This document shows, piece by piece, positions 43,322-52,424 of a stretch of DNA of 64,000 bases. This DNA is from Acidobacteriota bacterium (GTDB lineage Bacteria > Acidobacteriota > Terriglobia > Terriglobales > Acidobacteriaceae), in the NCBI GenBank assembly GCA_016196065.1, contig JACPYL010000008.1:496001-560000 (forward strand). The letters are read 5' to 3'. The notes beneath the pieces were generated by a model. That model was not told the origin of the DNA, searched no databases, and saw nothing but the letters and a program-made list of their open reading frames with translations. The translations under genes and the position numbers were made by a program. Within the stretch, counting starts at the first letter, position 1, and every line of letters begins with the position of its first letter.

Positions 43322-44986
43322 ATGACCGCAAACCGAATCTCTGTGCTGTTGGCCGTGACCATACTCATGGTGGTCGCCGCGGCCAGTCCCACCGCTCTCG
43401 CCCAGACTTATACCGACCTCTACGACCTCGGAACCAATGCCGGAGACCCGTTGCTTCCTGCCTGGATGGGCCTGTTCGCCCAGGGACGCGACGGCAACCT
43501 CTACGCCACCTCGCAGAGCGGCGGAGCCTTCTTCAACGGACATCAGTACGGTACGGTCTTTCGCCTGACGCCCTCGGGAAGCATGACCGTCCTGCATTCC
43601 TTTGACGGCCCCAACGACGGCGCCTTCCCGAACAGCGGCCTCACGCTCGGCGCGGACGGCAATCTGTGGGGTACAACTCCATCCGGCGGTACGGTTGGCT
43701 TCGGGAATGTCTTCAAGATCACGCCCAGCGGCACCTTCTCCGTCGTGCACAACTTCAACGGCAACACCGAAGGCTCCGCCGCCAACGCTCCTCCGGTGAT
43801 CGGCATGGACGGCAACTTTTACGGCACCACCGGCAACGGAAATAATGCGGTCTTCGGTACCGTCTACAAGATGACCACCAAGGGCAAACTCACCCTGCTG
43901 CACACCTTCGACGGCATCACGCGCTATCCGCAGGCGATCACGCTCGGGCTCGACGGCAACTTCTATGGAACGTTCCTCGGCGGCACCGGCGCCAATGTGA
44001 ACGGCGACGTTTTCCGCATCACGCCCAAAAAGAAGTTCGTCGTGCTGCACGCCTTCACTGGCACTGACGGACAGAATCCGATGGGCGCGATCATCCAGGG
44101 CGTTGACGGCAATTTTTACGGCACCACGCGCGCCGGCGGAACCGGCGGCACGGGCGTCGTCTACAAAATGACTCCCTCCGGCAATCTCACCGTCCTCCAC
44201 AACTTCGCCAACGATGGATTCGGCAGCACACCCTTCGCCGGACTTGTCCAGGCTTCCGACGGAAAACTGTACGGCGTCACCATCACCAACCCGGGCACCA
44301 GTTTCGGCGTCCTGTTTCAGATCACCACCGGCGGCAGCTACAGCAATCAGGTCTTGTTCAGCAACACGAGCGGCGCGTTCAAGGGGAACAGTCCGCAGGT
44401 CACTCCCTATCAGCATACGAACGGCGTTCTCTTCGGAGACACCACCTCGGGCGGCACCGGCAGCAACGGCTGCAATTTCTGTGGCGTGCTTTATAGCCTG
44501 GACGCGACCCTCCCGCGCTTCGCCCGCCTCGTCTATTGGACCGGCACGGTCGGTTCAAGCGTTCAGATTCTCGGCCAGGGCTTCACCGGAACGACGAGCG
44601 TGAAATTTAACGGAACCGCGGCGAGCTTCAACGTCGTCTCCGACACTTACCTCACCGCCACTGTCCCGGCCGGCGGGACGGCAGGCAATGTCAGCGTGAC
44701 CACGCCTAGTGGCACGCTCGCCAGTAATCACGCCTTTCTGGTTGTGCCGGTGGTTACCGGATTCAGCCCGGCCAGCGGTCCAGTCGGATCGGCCGTCACC
44801 ATCACAGGCAGCGGCCTGACCGGCGTCACCCAGGTGAAGTTTGGCGCCAAGTCGGCGTCCTTCACGGTGAACACCGACAGCAGCATCACGGCCACGGTCC
44901 CGGCCGGCGCCAAGACCGGTAAGATTTCCGTGACGTCTCCGGGTGGAGTCGTGATGAGCAAACTGAAGTTCACGGTGACGCCGTAG
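43322..44986 (+). CDS. Secreted GloVer-repeat protein with two IPT/TIG domains
   Basis: 554 residues, signal peptide (ISVLLAVTILMVVAAASPTALA). About seven roughly 45-55-residue propeller repeats carry DGNLYATSQSGG, DGNLWGTTPSGG, DGNFYGTTGNG, DGNFYGTFLGG, DGNFYGTTRAGG and DGKLYGVT, the TIGR03803-type pattern. Two Ig-like IPT/TIG domains follow (VGSSVQILGQGFTGTTSVKF and VGSAVTITGSGLTGVTQVKF). Likely cell-surface or secreted binding protein. GGAGGG precedes the ATG. Confidence 0.85.
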   Translation: MTANRISVLLAVTILMVVAAASPTALAQTYTDLYDLGTNAGDPLLPAWMGLFAQGRDGNLYATSQSGGAFFNGHQYGTVFRLTPSGSMTVLHSFDGPNDGAFPNSGLTLGADGNLWGTTPSGGTVGFGNVFKITPSGTFSVVHNFNGNTEGSAANAPPVIGMDGNFYGTTGNGNNAVFGTVYKMTTKGKLTLLHTFDGITRYPQAITLGLDGNFYGTFLGGTGANVNGDVFRITPKKKFVVLHAFTGTDGQNPMGAIIQGVDGNFYGTTRAGGTGGTGVVYKMTPSGNLTVLHNFANDGFGSTPFAGLVQASDGKLYGVTITNPGTSFGVLFQITTGGSYSNQVLFSNTSGAFKGNSPQVTPYQHTNGVLFGDTTSGGTGSNGCNFCGVLYSLDATLPRFARLVYWTGTVGSSVQILGQGFTGTTSVKFNGTAASFNVVSDTYLTATVPAGGTAGNVSVTTPSGTLASNHAFLVVPVVTGFSPASGPVGSAVTITGSGLTGVTQVKFGAKSASFTVNTDSSITATVPAGAKTGKISVTSPGGVVMSKLKFTVTP

Positions 44987-45144
44987 GATAGGGCGCCTTG
45001 CTCTCGGAGTCGTGAAAACGAGGTGTGCGAAATTCAGCAATCCCTGTTGTCGGTCGACATGAGTCAGCGCGCGCAATCTGCGTTTTCGCCGCTTTGTTTC
45101 GACTTCTTTCGCTTTCTTTCGAGATGGTGTATTCTGCCAGACAA

Positions 45145-46302
45145 ATGGCGAAGAATATTCCGTCCTCACTTTTGTGCTTAACCCTATTGGCTGCGGCTTT
45201 GGGCGTCGCCCAGCAAACCCCAATCGGGTATAAACCCGCCGCCGATGCGGACAGCAAGAAGACCATCCTCCTGAAGGATTTCCATCCCGACACGGCGCTG
45301 CACGCCGGGAAGCACGAAGTAAATCGCGCAAAGTTTCCCGTCATTGACGTCCATAACCACACCAACGACCCGCGCGGCATCGGGGATCGTGTCGATCCGA
45401 AAGAAATGGTCGCGCGCATGGACAGCCTCAATGTGAAGACCGTCGTCATCCTCACCGGCGGTTGGGGCGACGACCTGCAGAAACTGATCGACACGATGGT
45501 CAAGCCCTATCCGGGGCGATTCATGGTGTTCACGCAAATGGACTGGAGCAAGATCGATGATCCGAACTTCAGTCAGTTGATGGTGAAACAGGTCGACGAC
45601 TCGGTAGCGCGCGGCGCACGCGGCCTGAAAATGCTGAAGGAACTCGGCCTCGGAGTTCGCGACAAGACCGGCAAGCTGATCCCCGTTGATGACGCGCGGC
45701 TCGATCCGGTGTGGGAGGAATGTGGACGCCTCGGCATTCCCGTTTTCATTCACGTCGCGGACCCGGAAGCTTTCTTTCATCCGATCGACGCCAGCAACGA
45801 ACGTTACGAAGAATTGATCGAACATCCGGACTGGAGTTTCTACGGGCCGCAGTTCCCTACTTTGCCCGAATTGATGGCGCAGCGTGACCGGATGTTTGCG
45901 AAACATCCGCAAACCAGGTTCGTCGCGCTGCACTTTGGCAGTTGGCCGGAGAATTTGGACTTCGTGGAGCAGACGCTGGACAAGTTTCCCAACGTGATGA
46001 TCGAGACCGGCGCGCGCGAAGGAGAACTCGGCCGGCAACCGCGACGAGCTCGAAAGTTAATCCTCAAGAATCCCGACCGGATCATGTTCGGCACCGATGA
46101 AGGCGCGTCCGAGGCAATGTATAAGAACTACTTTCGCTGGCTCGAGACCGAGGATGAGTACTTCCCGTACGCGCAGTATCCGGGGCAAGGGCGGTGGATG
46201 ATCTATGGACTGGGTCTGCCCGACGAGGTGCTGGAAAAGGTTTATCACTTAAATGCAGAGCGGCTGTTCAGCCAGTTCAAAGGCGCAGCACTTTCGAAAT
46301 GA
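45145..46302 (+). CDS. Secreted amidohydrolase family 2 protein
   Basis: 385 residues from ATG at 45145, signal peptide (SSLLCLTLLAAALGVAQ). TIM-barrel amidohydrolase: VIDVHNHTNDP (metal His pair), GIPVFIHVADPEAFFHP, VALHFGSWPEN and IMFGTDEGASE (metal Asp). Typical of decarboxylase/lactonase-like members acting on aromatic acids or lactones; substrate unknown. TATTCT lies 9 nt upstream of the ATG. The frame extends upstream but signal position favours this start. Confidence 0.8.
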   Translation: MAKNIPSSLLCLTLLAAALGVAQQTPIGYKPAADADSKKTILLKDFHPDTALHAGKHEVNRAKFPVIDVHNHTNDPRGIGDRVDPKEMVARMDSLNVKTVVILTGGWGDDLQKLIDTMVKPYPGRFMVFTQMDWSKIDDPNFSQLMVKQVDDSVARGARGLKMLKELGLGVRDKTGKLIPVDDARLDPVWEECGRLGIPVFIHVADPEAFFHPIDASNERYEELIEHPDWSFYGPQFPTLPELMAQRDRMFAKHPQTRFVALHFGSWPENLDFVEQTLDKFPNVMIETGAREGELGRQPRRARKLILKNPDRIMFGTDEGASEAMYKNYFRWLETEDEYFPYAQYPGQGRWMIYGLGLPDEVLEKVYHLNAERLFSQFKGAALSK

Positions 46303-46366
46303 GGCGACCGAGGAGTGGCCCCTGTGGTGGCCGTTGTTTGGTCTTGACAACAGCCGTGGCCATCGA

Positions 46367-46396
46367 CGAAAGTTACTAAACGAAACTAATCGAAAG
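46367..46396 (+). promoter_or_regulatory. Putative DeoR-family operator (CGAAAS repeats)
   Basis: CGAAAG (46367-46372), CGAAAC (46381-46386) and CGAAAG (46391-46396) lie 11-40 bp before the regulator start. TTTCG-type repeats are known operators of AgaR-like DeoR regulators. TTGACA at 46344-46349 is a likely -35 box. Points to autoregulation of the deoR-SIS-pfkB operon. Confidence 0.45.
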
Positions 46397-46406
46397 ATCA
46401 ATTTGA

Positions 46407-47183
46407 ATGCCTGCTGACGGATTATTTAACGAAGAGCGTCGACGAAAGATCCTCGAAATGCTCCACGGGGAGGGGCGTGTCCTCGTCAAGGATCTGGCGC
46501 GCCACTTCAAGATTTCGCAGATCACCATTCGTAAGGATCTGGAGATTCTCGACAGCCAGGGGGTTGTCCAGCGGACTCACGGGGGCGCCTTGCCCGTGCA
46601 GAGCGGAGCGCTGCTCGATCCCACGTTGCGTGAGAAAGAGAAACTCCACCGGCGCGAGAAGACACGCATCGCCGAAGCGGCCGTAGCCCTCGTCGAAGAA
46701 GGCCAGTCGGTCCTGTTGGATTCTGGCACCACGACCACCGCCATTGCACGCGCGCTGAAAGACATGTCGCGCCTCACCGTGATTACGAATGCGATCAACA
46801 TCGCTGCCGAACTGGCCGGCACGCACATTGAAGTCATGCTCACGGGCGGAACCCTGCGCAAGAATTCATTTTCCCTGGTCGGTCCATTGGCGGAGCAGAC
46901 GCTCCATCAACTCAGCGCGGACATTTTGTTTCTGGGCGTGGATGGGTTCGATACACACGCCGGGTTGTTTACTCCAAACATGCTGGAAGCACAGGTGAAC
47001 CGCGCCATGGTGGAGATTGCGCGGCGCACGGTTGCCGTCTGTGATTCGAGCAAGTTTGGACGCCGCAGCTTGTGCAACATCATGCCGGTGACTTCCGTGC
47101 ACGAGGTCGTCACCGACAAGATGATTCCCAAATCCGACCTGCGTGCCTTGAAGGATGCGGGCGTGAAGGTGACTGTGGTTTAG
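46407..47183 (+). CDS. DeoR/AgaR-family transcriptional regulator
   Basis: 258 residues. N-terminal winged helix (ERRRKILEMLHGEGRVLVKD, FKISQITIRKDLEILDSQGV, RTHGGALP) and a C-terminal sugar-phosphate-sensing DeoRC domain (LLDSGTTTTAIARAL, VITNAINIAAELAG, LTGGTLRKNSFSLVG, DSSKFGRRSL). Likely represses the isomerase and kinase genes that follow until a phosphorylated sugar binds. Confidence 0.92.
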   Translation: MPADGLFNEERRRKILEMLHGEGRVLVKDLARHFKISQITIRKDLEILDSQGVVQRTHGGALPVQSGALLDPTLREKEKLHRREKTRIAEAAVALVEEGQSVLLDSGTTTTAIARALKDMSRLTVITNAINIAAELAGTHIEVMLTGGTLRKNSFSLVGPLAEQTLHQLSADILFLGVDGFDTHAGLFTPNMLEAQVNRAMVEIARRTVAVCDSSKFGRRSLCNIMPVTSVHEVVTDKMIPKSDLRALKDAGVKVTVV

Positions 47184-47197
47184 GGACCAGACACAGA

Positions 47198-48274
47198 ATG
47201 ACTTCGACCAATATTTCAAGCGAGTACGGCGCTCACACTCTGAGCGAAATTCTTTCCCAACCCGAGCGGTGGACGGCATGCCTGCGAAAGCTGGCGTCCA
47301 GCGCGGAATTGCAGCGGGCCGTCGAGCGCGCTCGACCCGGCGCAGAATGGCTTTTTGTGGGCTGCGGCACCAGCTACTACCTGGCCATTGCGGCTGCATC
47401 CGCGTTCCAGCACTTGGGACTGCCGGCGCGCGCGGTGCCCGGTTCCGAGATACTACTTTATCCCGCGCTCTCGCTTCCGCCTAGCCGCGACTACATACCC
47501 GTCGTGATTTCGCGTTCGGGTCGCACGTCCGAAGCGGTGCGAGCTGCACACCTGCTCGAAAAAGAGCGAAACCTGCGCACGATTGCCATCACCTGTGCCG
47601 ACGGTGAAATGCTCGAAGCAGAAGCCAGTCTCACCCTCAAACTGTTGGACGCCGACGAACAGAGTACGGTGATGACCCGGTCGTTTACTTCGATGCTGCT
47701 CGGGCTGCAATATCTGGGCACTAAAATCGCCGGCGACGAAAAACTCTGCAGCGCCCTGATGCAACTGCCAAACGAAGCGGCCCCGTTGCTGGCGGACATT
47801 CCGCAACGCCTGCGGCTATTCATTGAGTCCCGCGATGTCGACGATTGTATTTTCCTGGCGCAAGGACGCTTGTTCGGAATCGCCTCGGAATGCATGCTCA
47901 AAATGACCGAATCTTCCTGTACCTATGCCCAGGTTTTCCATTCCCTGGAATTCCGGCACGGTCCGAAATCGATTGTTAGTCCTGATACGTTAATCACATT
48001 CCTGATCTCGGAATCTTCCTACGATGCGGAAGTTGAGTTATTGGAAGAGATGAAGAAATTGGGTGCGGCGACCCTGGTCATCGCGAACCGGCTGGATGCC
48101 CGCGCGGGAAAGTTCTCGGATTTTGCGATTGAACTGGGATTGACGGTTCCGGAGTTTGCGCGACCTGCCGCTTATACGATCTGGGGGCAGCTCGCTGGCG
48201 TCTATCACGGGCTGAAGAAGGGGCTCAATCCCGACTCCCCTAAGAATTTGACGCGAGTTGTCGAGCTGCAATAG
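47198..48274 (+). CDS. SIS-domain sugar isomerase/deaminase (AgaS/GlmS-C type)
   Basis: 358 residues with two SIS domains: WLFVGCGTSYYLAIAAASAF and PVVISRSGRTSEAVRAAHLL in the first, FLAQGRLFGIASECMLKMTE and EFRHGPKSIV in the second. The arrangement matches the isomerase half of GlmS and AgaS-like amino-sugar-phosphate deaminases. Starts 14 bp after the regulator; part of the same operon. Confidence 0.85.
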   Translation: MTSTNISSEYGAHTLSEILSQPERWTACLRKLASSAELQRAVERARPGAEWLFVGCGTSYYLAIAAASAFQHLGLPARAVPGSEILLYPALSLPPSRDYIPVVISRSGRTSEAVRAAHLLEKERNLRTIAITCADGEMLEAEASLTLKLLDADEQSTVMTRSFTSMLLGLQYLGTKIAGDEKLCSALMQLPNEAAPLLADIPQRLRLFIESRDVDDCIFLAQGRLFGIASECMLKMTESSCTYAQVFHSLEFRHGPKSIVSPDTLITFLISESSYDAEVELLEEMKKLGAATLVIANRLDARAGKFSDFAIELGLTVPEFARPAAYTIWGQLAGVYHGLKKGLNPDSPKNLTRVVELQ

Positions 48275-48329
48275 CTCTTCGCTGTTGTTCCACCGCACGT
48301 AATCATCGCTGTATGGGGAAGGTCTACTT

Positions 48330-49256
48330 TTGTCTAACCTGGACATCGCTATCGCGGGAGAGATCAATTTTGATCTGATCCTCTACGGCTTGCCGCAGCC
48401 AATGCCGACAGAGCGCGAGTTGCTGGCCAGTTCGTTCAGCATGACCCTGGGAAGCTCCTCGGCGATTGTGGCGCACAATCTGGCGGCACTCGGGAGCCGG
48501 GTTGGATTCGTCACGAAAGTGGGCGACGACGCGTTTGGGCAAATGGCGTTGGAGCGTCTGGGCGCAAGCGGTGTCGATCTGTCGAAAATCATTCGCTCGG
48601 AGGACGAAGCTTCCGGCGTGACCGTGATTCTCCAACACGAGCGGGATCGTCACATTCTCACCTACCTCGGAACCATTTCGGCTCTGCGCTTTCAGGATCT
48701 CGACTTTGAATACCTGACATCAGCGCGGCATTTTCATATGTCGTCGCTGTTCCTGCAGAGAGAGCTGCTGGCACGAGTGCCGGAAGTATTCCAGCGGATG
48801 AAAGGCGCCGGCCTCACGACTTCGCTGGATACGAACGACGATCCAGATGGCCACTGGGACGGTGGACTCGAGGCGATCCTCCCCTACGTGGATATTCTCT
48901 TCCCCAATGAACGGGAAGCGATGAAGATGGCGCGCACGGACAATCTGGAAGCCGCGCTAGTGTGGCTCTCCGCGCGCGTGAAGACGCTGGTGGTCAAGTT
49001 GGGATCACGCGGGGCGATGGCCATCCATGAAGGACAACGCTACAACGCGCCTGCGGCGAAGGTGCAGGTAGTCGATCCAGTTGGCGCAGGAGACAGTTTC
49101 GACGCCGGTTTCCTCGACCAGTTTCTGCGCGGGGCCGACCTGCAGACTTGTCTTACCTTCGGGAATCTGTGTGGCGCGTTCTCGACCACCGCGAGCGGCG
49201 GCACGGAAGCGTTTCGCAATTCCACAGCGATGCGGGCTTTTCTCGGAAGTCTTTAA
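48330..49256 (+). CDS. PfkB-family carbohydrate kinase
   Basis: 308 residues from TTG. Ribokinase fold: GSSSAIVAHNLAALGSRVGF, GDDAFGQMALERL, and the anion-hole/base motif DPVGAGDSFDAGFL. Phosphorylates a sugar or sugar phosphate, likely the product of the neighbouring SIS enzyme. Last gene of the operon before tRNA-His. Confidence 0.9.
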   Translation: MSNLDIAIAGEINFDLILYGLPQPMPTERELLASSFSMTLGSSSAIVAHNLAALGSRVGFVTKVGDDAFGQMALERLGASGVDLSKIIRSEDEASGVTVILQHERDRHILTYLGTISALRFQDLDFEYLTSARHFHMSSLFLQRELLARVPEVFQRMKGAGLTTSLDTNDDPDGHWDGGLEAILPYVDILFPNEREAMKMARTDNLEAALVWLSARVKTLVVKLGSRGAMAIHEGQRYNAPAAKVQVVDPVGAGDSFDAGFLDQFLRGADLQTCLTFGNLCGAFSTTASGGTEAFRNSTAMRAFLGSL

Positions 49257-49290
49257 TCAATCTGAATTGGATGTTTGGATCAGGAGAGTT

Positions 49291-49367
49291 TGGGGTGGGA
49301 AACGGGAATCGAACCCGCAACCGCCGGAGCCACAGTCCGGTGCTCTGCCAGTTGAGCTATTCCCACC
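49291..49367 (-). tRNA. tRNA-His (GTG)
   Basis: Minus strand, with encoded CCA. The 5' GGTGGGAA pairs with 3' TTCCCACC, including the extra G-1 opposite C73 typical of tRNA-His. Anticodon stem CCGGA/TCCGG, loop CTGTGGC, anticodon GTG at 49331-49333. T-arm GCGGGTTCGATTCCCGT. Confidence 0.97.
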
Positions 49368-49404
49368 GCAGAGATTGATTATAGCAAGGGGAAGTGGGGG
49401 GCCG

Positions 49405-50193
49405 TCAGGATGAGTCCCGCAAATCCTCACGCCCGGCGACTCCTTGCTGTTGCGCTACAACCCAAGCGGCTGACCCGATGATCCAGGAGATAAAGAAGCC
49501 TGTCCAAGCCAAACGGTCAGCAGGTTTGGAGACGACCATCGGCAACCATACGAGTAGAGTGAAGGCGCTCACCATGCCGGCTTCACACCACGCCGCCACC
49601 CGCGGAAGAACATGAAAGAGGATTCCGAGGCCGCAGGCAATTTGTCCGGCGCCAGTGAGGCAGGCCCAGAAGGTGCGGGCTGGCAGCCAGGCAGGGACAA
49701 ATCCCATCGTCTCCGAGATGTAGACCAGATGAGAGAGGCCCACGGGCAGAACAGCGAGACCGAAAGCAACCAGCGCTCGCTGTAGACCGCGGCGGCCGCC
49801 GATCAGAGCGAACCCGGACCCCGACGCAGCACTTTCAGAGACGGCCCAGAGGATCCAACCGCCGCTCATCAGCATGACCAGTTCGCCGAAGCCCAGCCAC
49901 ACCGCCTCCATGCCGGGCGCAGCGAACAGAGCGGGAACCTTGAGGAGCATCCAGCCGATGAGGTAAGGGAACAGTATGCGCACGGCCCAAAGTGCGGTCG
50001 CGCGGAACAGCATGCCTACACCACAGCCGAGCATGAGCACGCCCGAGGCATAAGCCAGAGCAGTCCGGCCCGGCACCGAGGGTGGAACCGGCTGCCATAC
50101 CAGCGCGAAGTCGTGGTAGATGAGGGCAAGCACGCCGAGGCCTACCAGTCCAATAGCGAAGAGCGCGCGGGCCGGTTGTAGGGTACGGTTCAT
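49405..50193 (-). CDS. DoxX-like membrane protein with internal duplication
   Basis: 262 residues with about eight helices. The two halves look alike: each has a first helix, a loop with a W/P-rich stretch (QPVPPSVPGRTALAYASG versus PAWLPARTFWACLTGAGQ), then a CG-containing helix (LGCGVGMLFRA versus IACGLGILFHV). Resembles DoxX-type four-helix proteins duplicated in tandem. Function unknown. Confidence 0.65.
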   Translation of the reverse strand: MNRTLQPARALFAIGLVGLGVLALIYHDFALVWQPVPPSVPGRTALAYASGVLMLGCGVGMLFRATALWAVRILFPYLIGWMLLKVPALFAAPGMEAVWLGFGELVMLMSGGWILWAVSESAASGSGFALIGGRRGLQRALVAFGLAVLPVGLSHLVYISETMGFVPAWLPARTFWACLTGAGQIACGLGILFHVLPRVAAWCEAGMVSAFTLLVWLPMVVSKPADRLAWTGFFISWIIGSAAWVVAQQQGVAGREDLRDSS

Positions 50194-50380
50194 GAATCTC
50201 TCCTGTCACTGAGTCCGAAACTCTGCCTCAATCAGCGAGTCATTGCCCATGAACCATACTCCATCTTCTCCCGCATGAGCTAGTACAACCGCTCACGGGT
50301 GGTCTTGAAGAAGCCATACGTCAACCCTTCACGTGAAAATTTTCTGGATAGAAGATCCCTACTGGGTGAGTGCAGTGGAA

Positions 50381-50420
50381 TCCCACCTTTGCGCAAAGAA
50401 CGCGCAAAGATGGGGCACCC
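50381..50420 (+). repeat. GGGGCACC palindromic repeat, copy 2
   Basis: TCCCACCTTTGCGCAAAGAA followed by CGCGCAAAGATGGGGCACCC. Stem TTTGCGC/GCGCAAA. Mate of 42845-42880. It lies just after the 3' end of the dehydrogenase-like gene (50439). Confidence 0.6.
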
Positions 50421-50438
50421 AGCTACTGAAGAATTCGA

Positions 50439-51707
50439 CTACTTCCTGCCTACGCCCATGTACTGGAATCCCATGGCGCGAAGGCGGGACGAATCGAGCA
50501 GGTTTTTGGTATCGATGATGATGGGGCGTTTGAGCAGGTGTCGAATCCTGCCGAAGTCAAGCGTGCGGAATTCTGGCCAGCCTGTGCCGACGACAAGAGC
50601 GTCCACACCTTCAGCCACGCCGTAGGCGGACTCGCAATACTTCACGGTACCGTTGAGCTGGTGTTTCGCTTCAGGAATTGCGACCGGATCGTACGCCCGA
50701 ACGCGAGCGCCCTTGGACAACAAATTCTGCGCGAGTTGGATCGATGCAGAGCCAGCCACAGAATTCGTGTTGGGTTTGAAAGCGAGTCCGAGGATACCGA
50801 CGTCCTTGTTGTTCACCGTGTCGATCGCACCGGATATTTTTTCAAACATCCGTTGCGCGACGCTCAGATTGACTTCACGAGCGGCACGCAGGATCTTCAG
50901 GTCCACACCGTTTTCGGATGCCAGTCCAGCCAGCGAATCCATATCTGACTCAGCGAAGATGCCGCCCATGCCGGCGCCAGGTTGCAGGCAGCGCGGTGCG
51001 ATCTTCTTGTCGAGTCCGAGAGCGAGCGAAAGGCTGACCGCATCGGCGCGTACGTGTTCACACAGGCTGGCAATTTCGTTGATAAAAGAAATTTTCGTGG
51101 CGACAAAAGCGGTGGTCGCTTCCCGTGCCAGCTCCGCCGTCTCGTAGTTTGTCACCAGCACGGGCACGCCGCGCATCACGAGCGGATGAAAAATCTGTTT
51201 CAGCGCGGAAACCGCTTCACTCGAAGACGTCCCGAGGATAATGCGGTCAGGCCAGTTGAAGTCTTCCACCGCGCAGCCGTTTGTGAAGAACATGGGCTGG
51301 CAGACAAGAATGCTGCGCAGAGCTTGCGCCTTGAGTGCTTTTTCCAGATTTGAAGTTGTGCCTACCCGCACGGGTGTGACGATAGAGAGCACCTGCACCC
51401 GGCCGGCAGCCCGGCCCATGCGGAGCACCAACTCGTCCAGCCCTTGCGGAGAGTCTTCCGCGAGGAAAATGACTTGCGCCTTGCGCGCCAGATCTTCAGG
51501 GTCGGTGGAATACACGAGGCGTCCGGAACGAACATTGCGGCGAATGACTTCCTGCAAATTCTTTTCGAAGAAAGGAATTTCGCCTTTCGCCACTTCCGTG
51601 ATGCGGGAACTGTCGGCGTGACAACAGCAAACGGGAGTGCCGAAATCGGCAAGACAGGCAGAGATGACGGTGGCGAGATAGCCGGATCCATAAACCCCAA
51701 TGTGCAT
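50439..51707 (-). CDS. UDP-glucose/GDP-mannose dehydrogenase homologue lacking catalytic residues
   Basis: 422 residues with the three-domain layout of UDP-sugar 6-dehydrogenases: Rossmann start IGVYGSGYLATVISACLAD, central domain (AFVATKISFINEIASLCEHV), C-terminal UDP-binding domain (VGILGLAFKPNTNSV). The key sites are changed. The canonical GYGGSCFPKD is GMGGIFAESD (246-255), so Cys is Phe and Lys is Ser. PEFLREG is PMFFTNG (138-144). The helix lysine and asparagine are Arg195 and Thr199. The nucleotide-loop glycine is Ala12. It may bind a nucleotide sugar without oxidising it to the acid, or have a different activity. The reading frame is intact. Confidence 0.8.
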   Translation of the reverse strand: MHIGVYGSGYLATVISACLADFGTPVCCCHADSSRITEVAKGEIPFFEKNLQEVIRRNVRSGRLVYSTDPEDLARKAQVIFLAEDSPQGLDELVLRMGRAAGRVQVLSIVTPVRVGTTSNLEKALKAQALRSILVCQPMFFTNGCAVEDFNWPDRIILGTSSSEAVSALKQIFHPLVMRGVPVLVTNYETAELAREATTAFVATKISFINEIASLCEHVRADAVSLSLALGLDKKIAPRCLQPGAGMGGIFAESDMDSLAGLASENGVDLKILRAAREVNLSVAQRMFEKISGAIDTVNNKDVGILGLAFKPNTNSVAGSASIQLAQNLLSKGARVRAYDPVAIPEAKHQLNGTVKYCESAYGVAEGVDALVVGTGWPEFRTLDFGRIRHLLKRPIIIDTKNLLDSSRLRAMGFQYMGVGRK

Positions 51708-51810
51708 TGTGCCTTCTCTTAAATCGACCCGCAGCCTGGGATCCGGCGCTTGGTTTTAGAGCCCGTAACTCCTATGGTAATCAAGCGTTTGGACTTGGCA
51801 ACGGCCGGAA

Positions 51811-51822
51811 AGTACATGTACT
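51811..51822. promoter_or_regulatory. AGTACATGTACT palindrome
   Basis: Perfect 12-bp palindrome about 104 bp upstream of the dehydrogenase-like gene, in a 168-bp spacer. Possible operator; no supporting promoter elements identified. Confidence 0.25.
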
Positions 51823-51875
51823 GGCGCCACTGCCCTATTGGCCGGGCGTTTGGGGTTTTTGGGGGTTATTGCAGG

Positions 51876-52424
51876 CTATGGTCGGGCAGACAAAAGGGAG
51901 CGTCCCAGCGGTATGCGGCCAACGTCTTCCCACACTCCATCGGTCTCCCGTACGAACATCAATTCGTCGAAGCGGATGGTGCGTGGACCAGTGAATTCCG
52001 CCCAGCGCTCACGGGCCACTGCGGCGGCATCGATCGCCTGCTGATCAACGTCTGTCTTCAGGATGGTCATGTGCGGAACGTACGGCCATGCTTCGGGGCA
52101 GTTCAAAGCCTCCACGCAAAGCTGATCGTGGAGTTCCCGCATGCGGTAGGCGGCCCGCTTCACTTGCAGAAACACGGTCGCCGTTGTGGGCAGAAAGGTT
52201 CCCACGTCGCCAATCTCGACTTCGAAGGGCTCCACGCGGCTGCAGGCTTCTTCTAGGAACTCAAGAGCCGCCTGCTCCGGGCCACTCAGCTCCCGCGGCG
52301 GCAGGATGGTCAGGTGAGCCGGCATATGAGGCAGGACTGGATGGAGCTCCCGGCGGAGGTTTTCCACGAAATTCCCAACCGGGTGGTGGATGTAGGCCAC
52401 CAATGCGTAGCGTGAACGGGCCAT
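51876..52424 (-). CDS. 2H phosphoesterase (2'-5' RNA ligase-like)
   Basis: 182 residues. The two HxT motifs are PAHLTILPP (His37) and VPHMTILKTD (His118), the paired catalytic sites of the 2H family. RNA or cyclic nucleotide substrate not known. Stand-alone gene. Confidence 0.85.
   Translation of the reverse strand: MARSRYALVAYIHHPVGNFVENLRRELHPVLPHMPAHLTILPPRELSGPEQAALEFLEEACSRVEPFEVEIGDVGTFLPTTATVFLQVKRAAYRMRELHDQLCVEALNCPEAWPYVPHMTILKTDVDQQAIDAAAVARERWAEFTGPRTIRFDELMFVRETDGVWEDVGRIPLGRSLLSARP

Noticed and set aside
43094-44416. 440-residue open frame antisense to the GloVer protein
   Set aside because: Its repeats mirror the sense repeats; the sense protein has a signal peptide and recognised domains.
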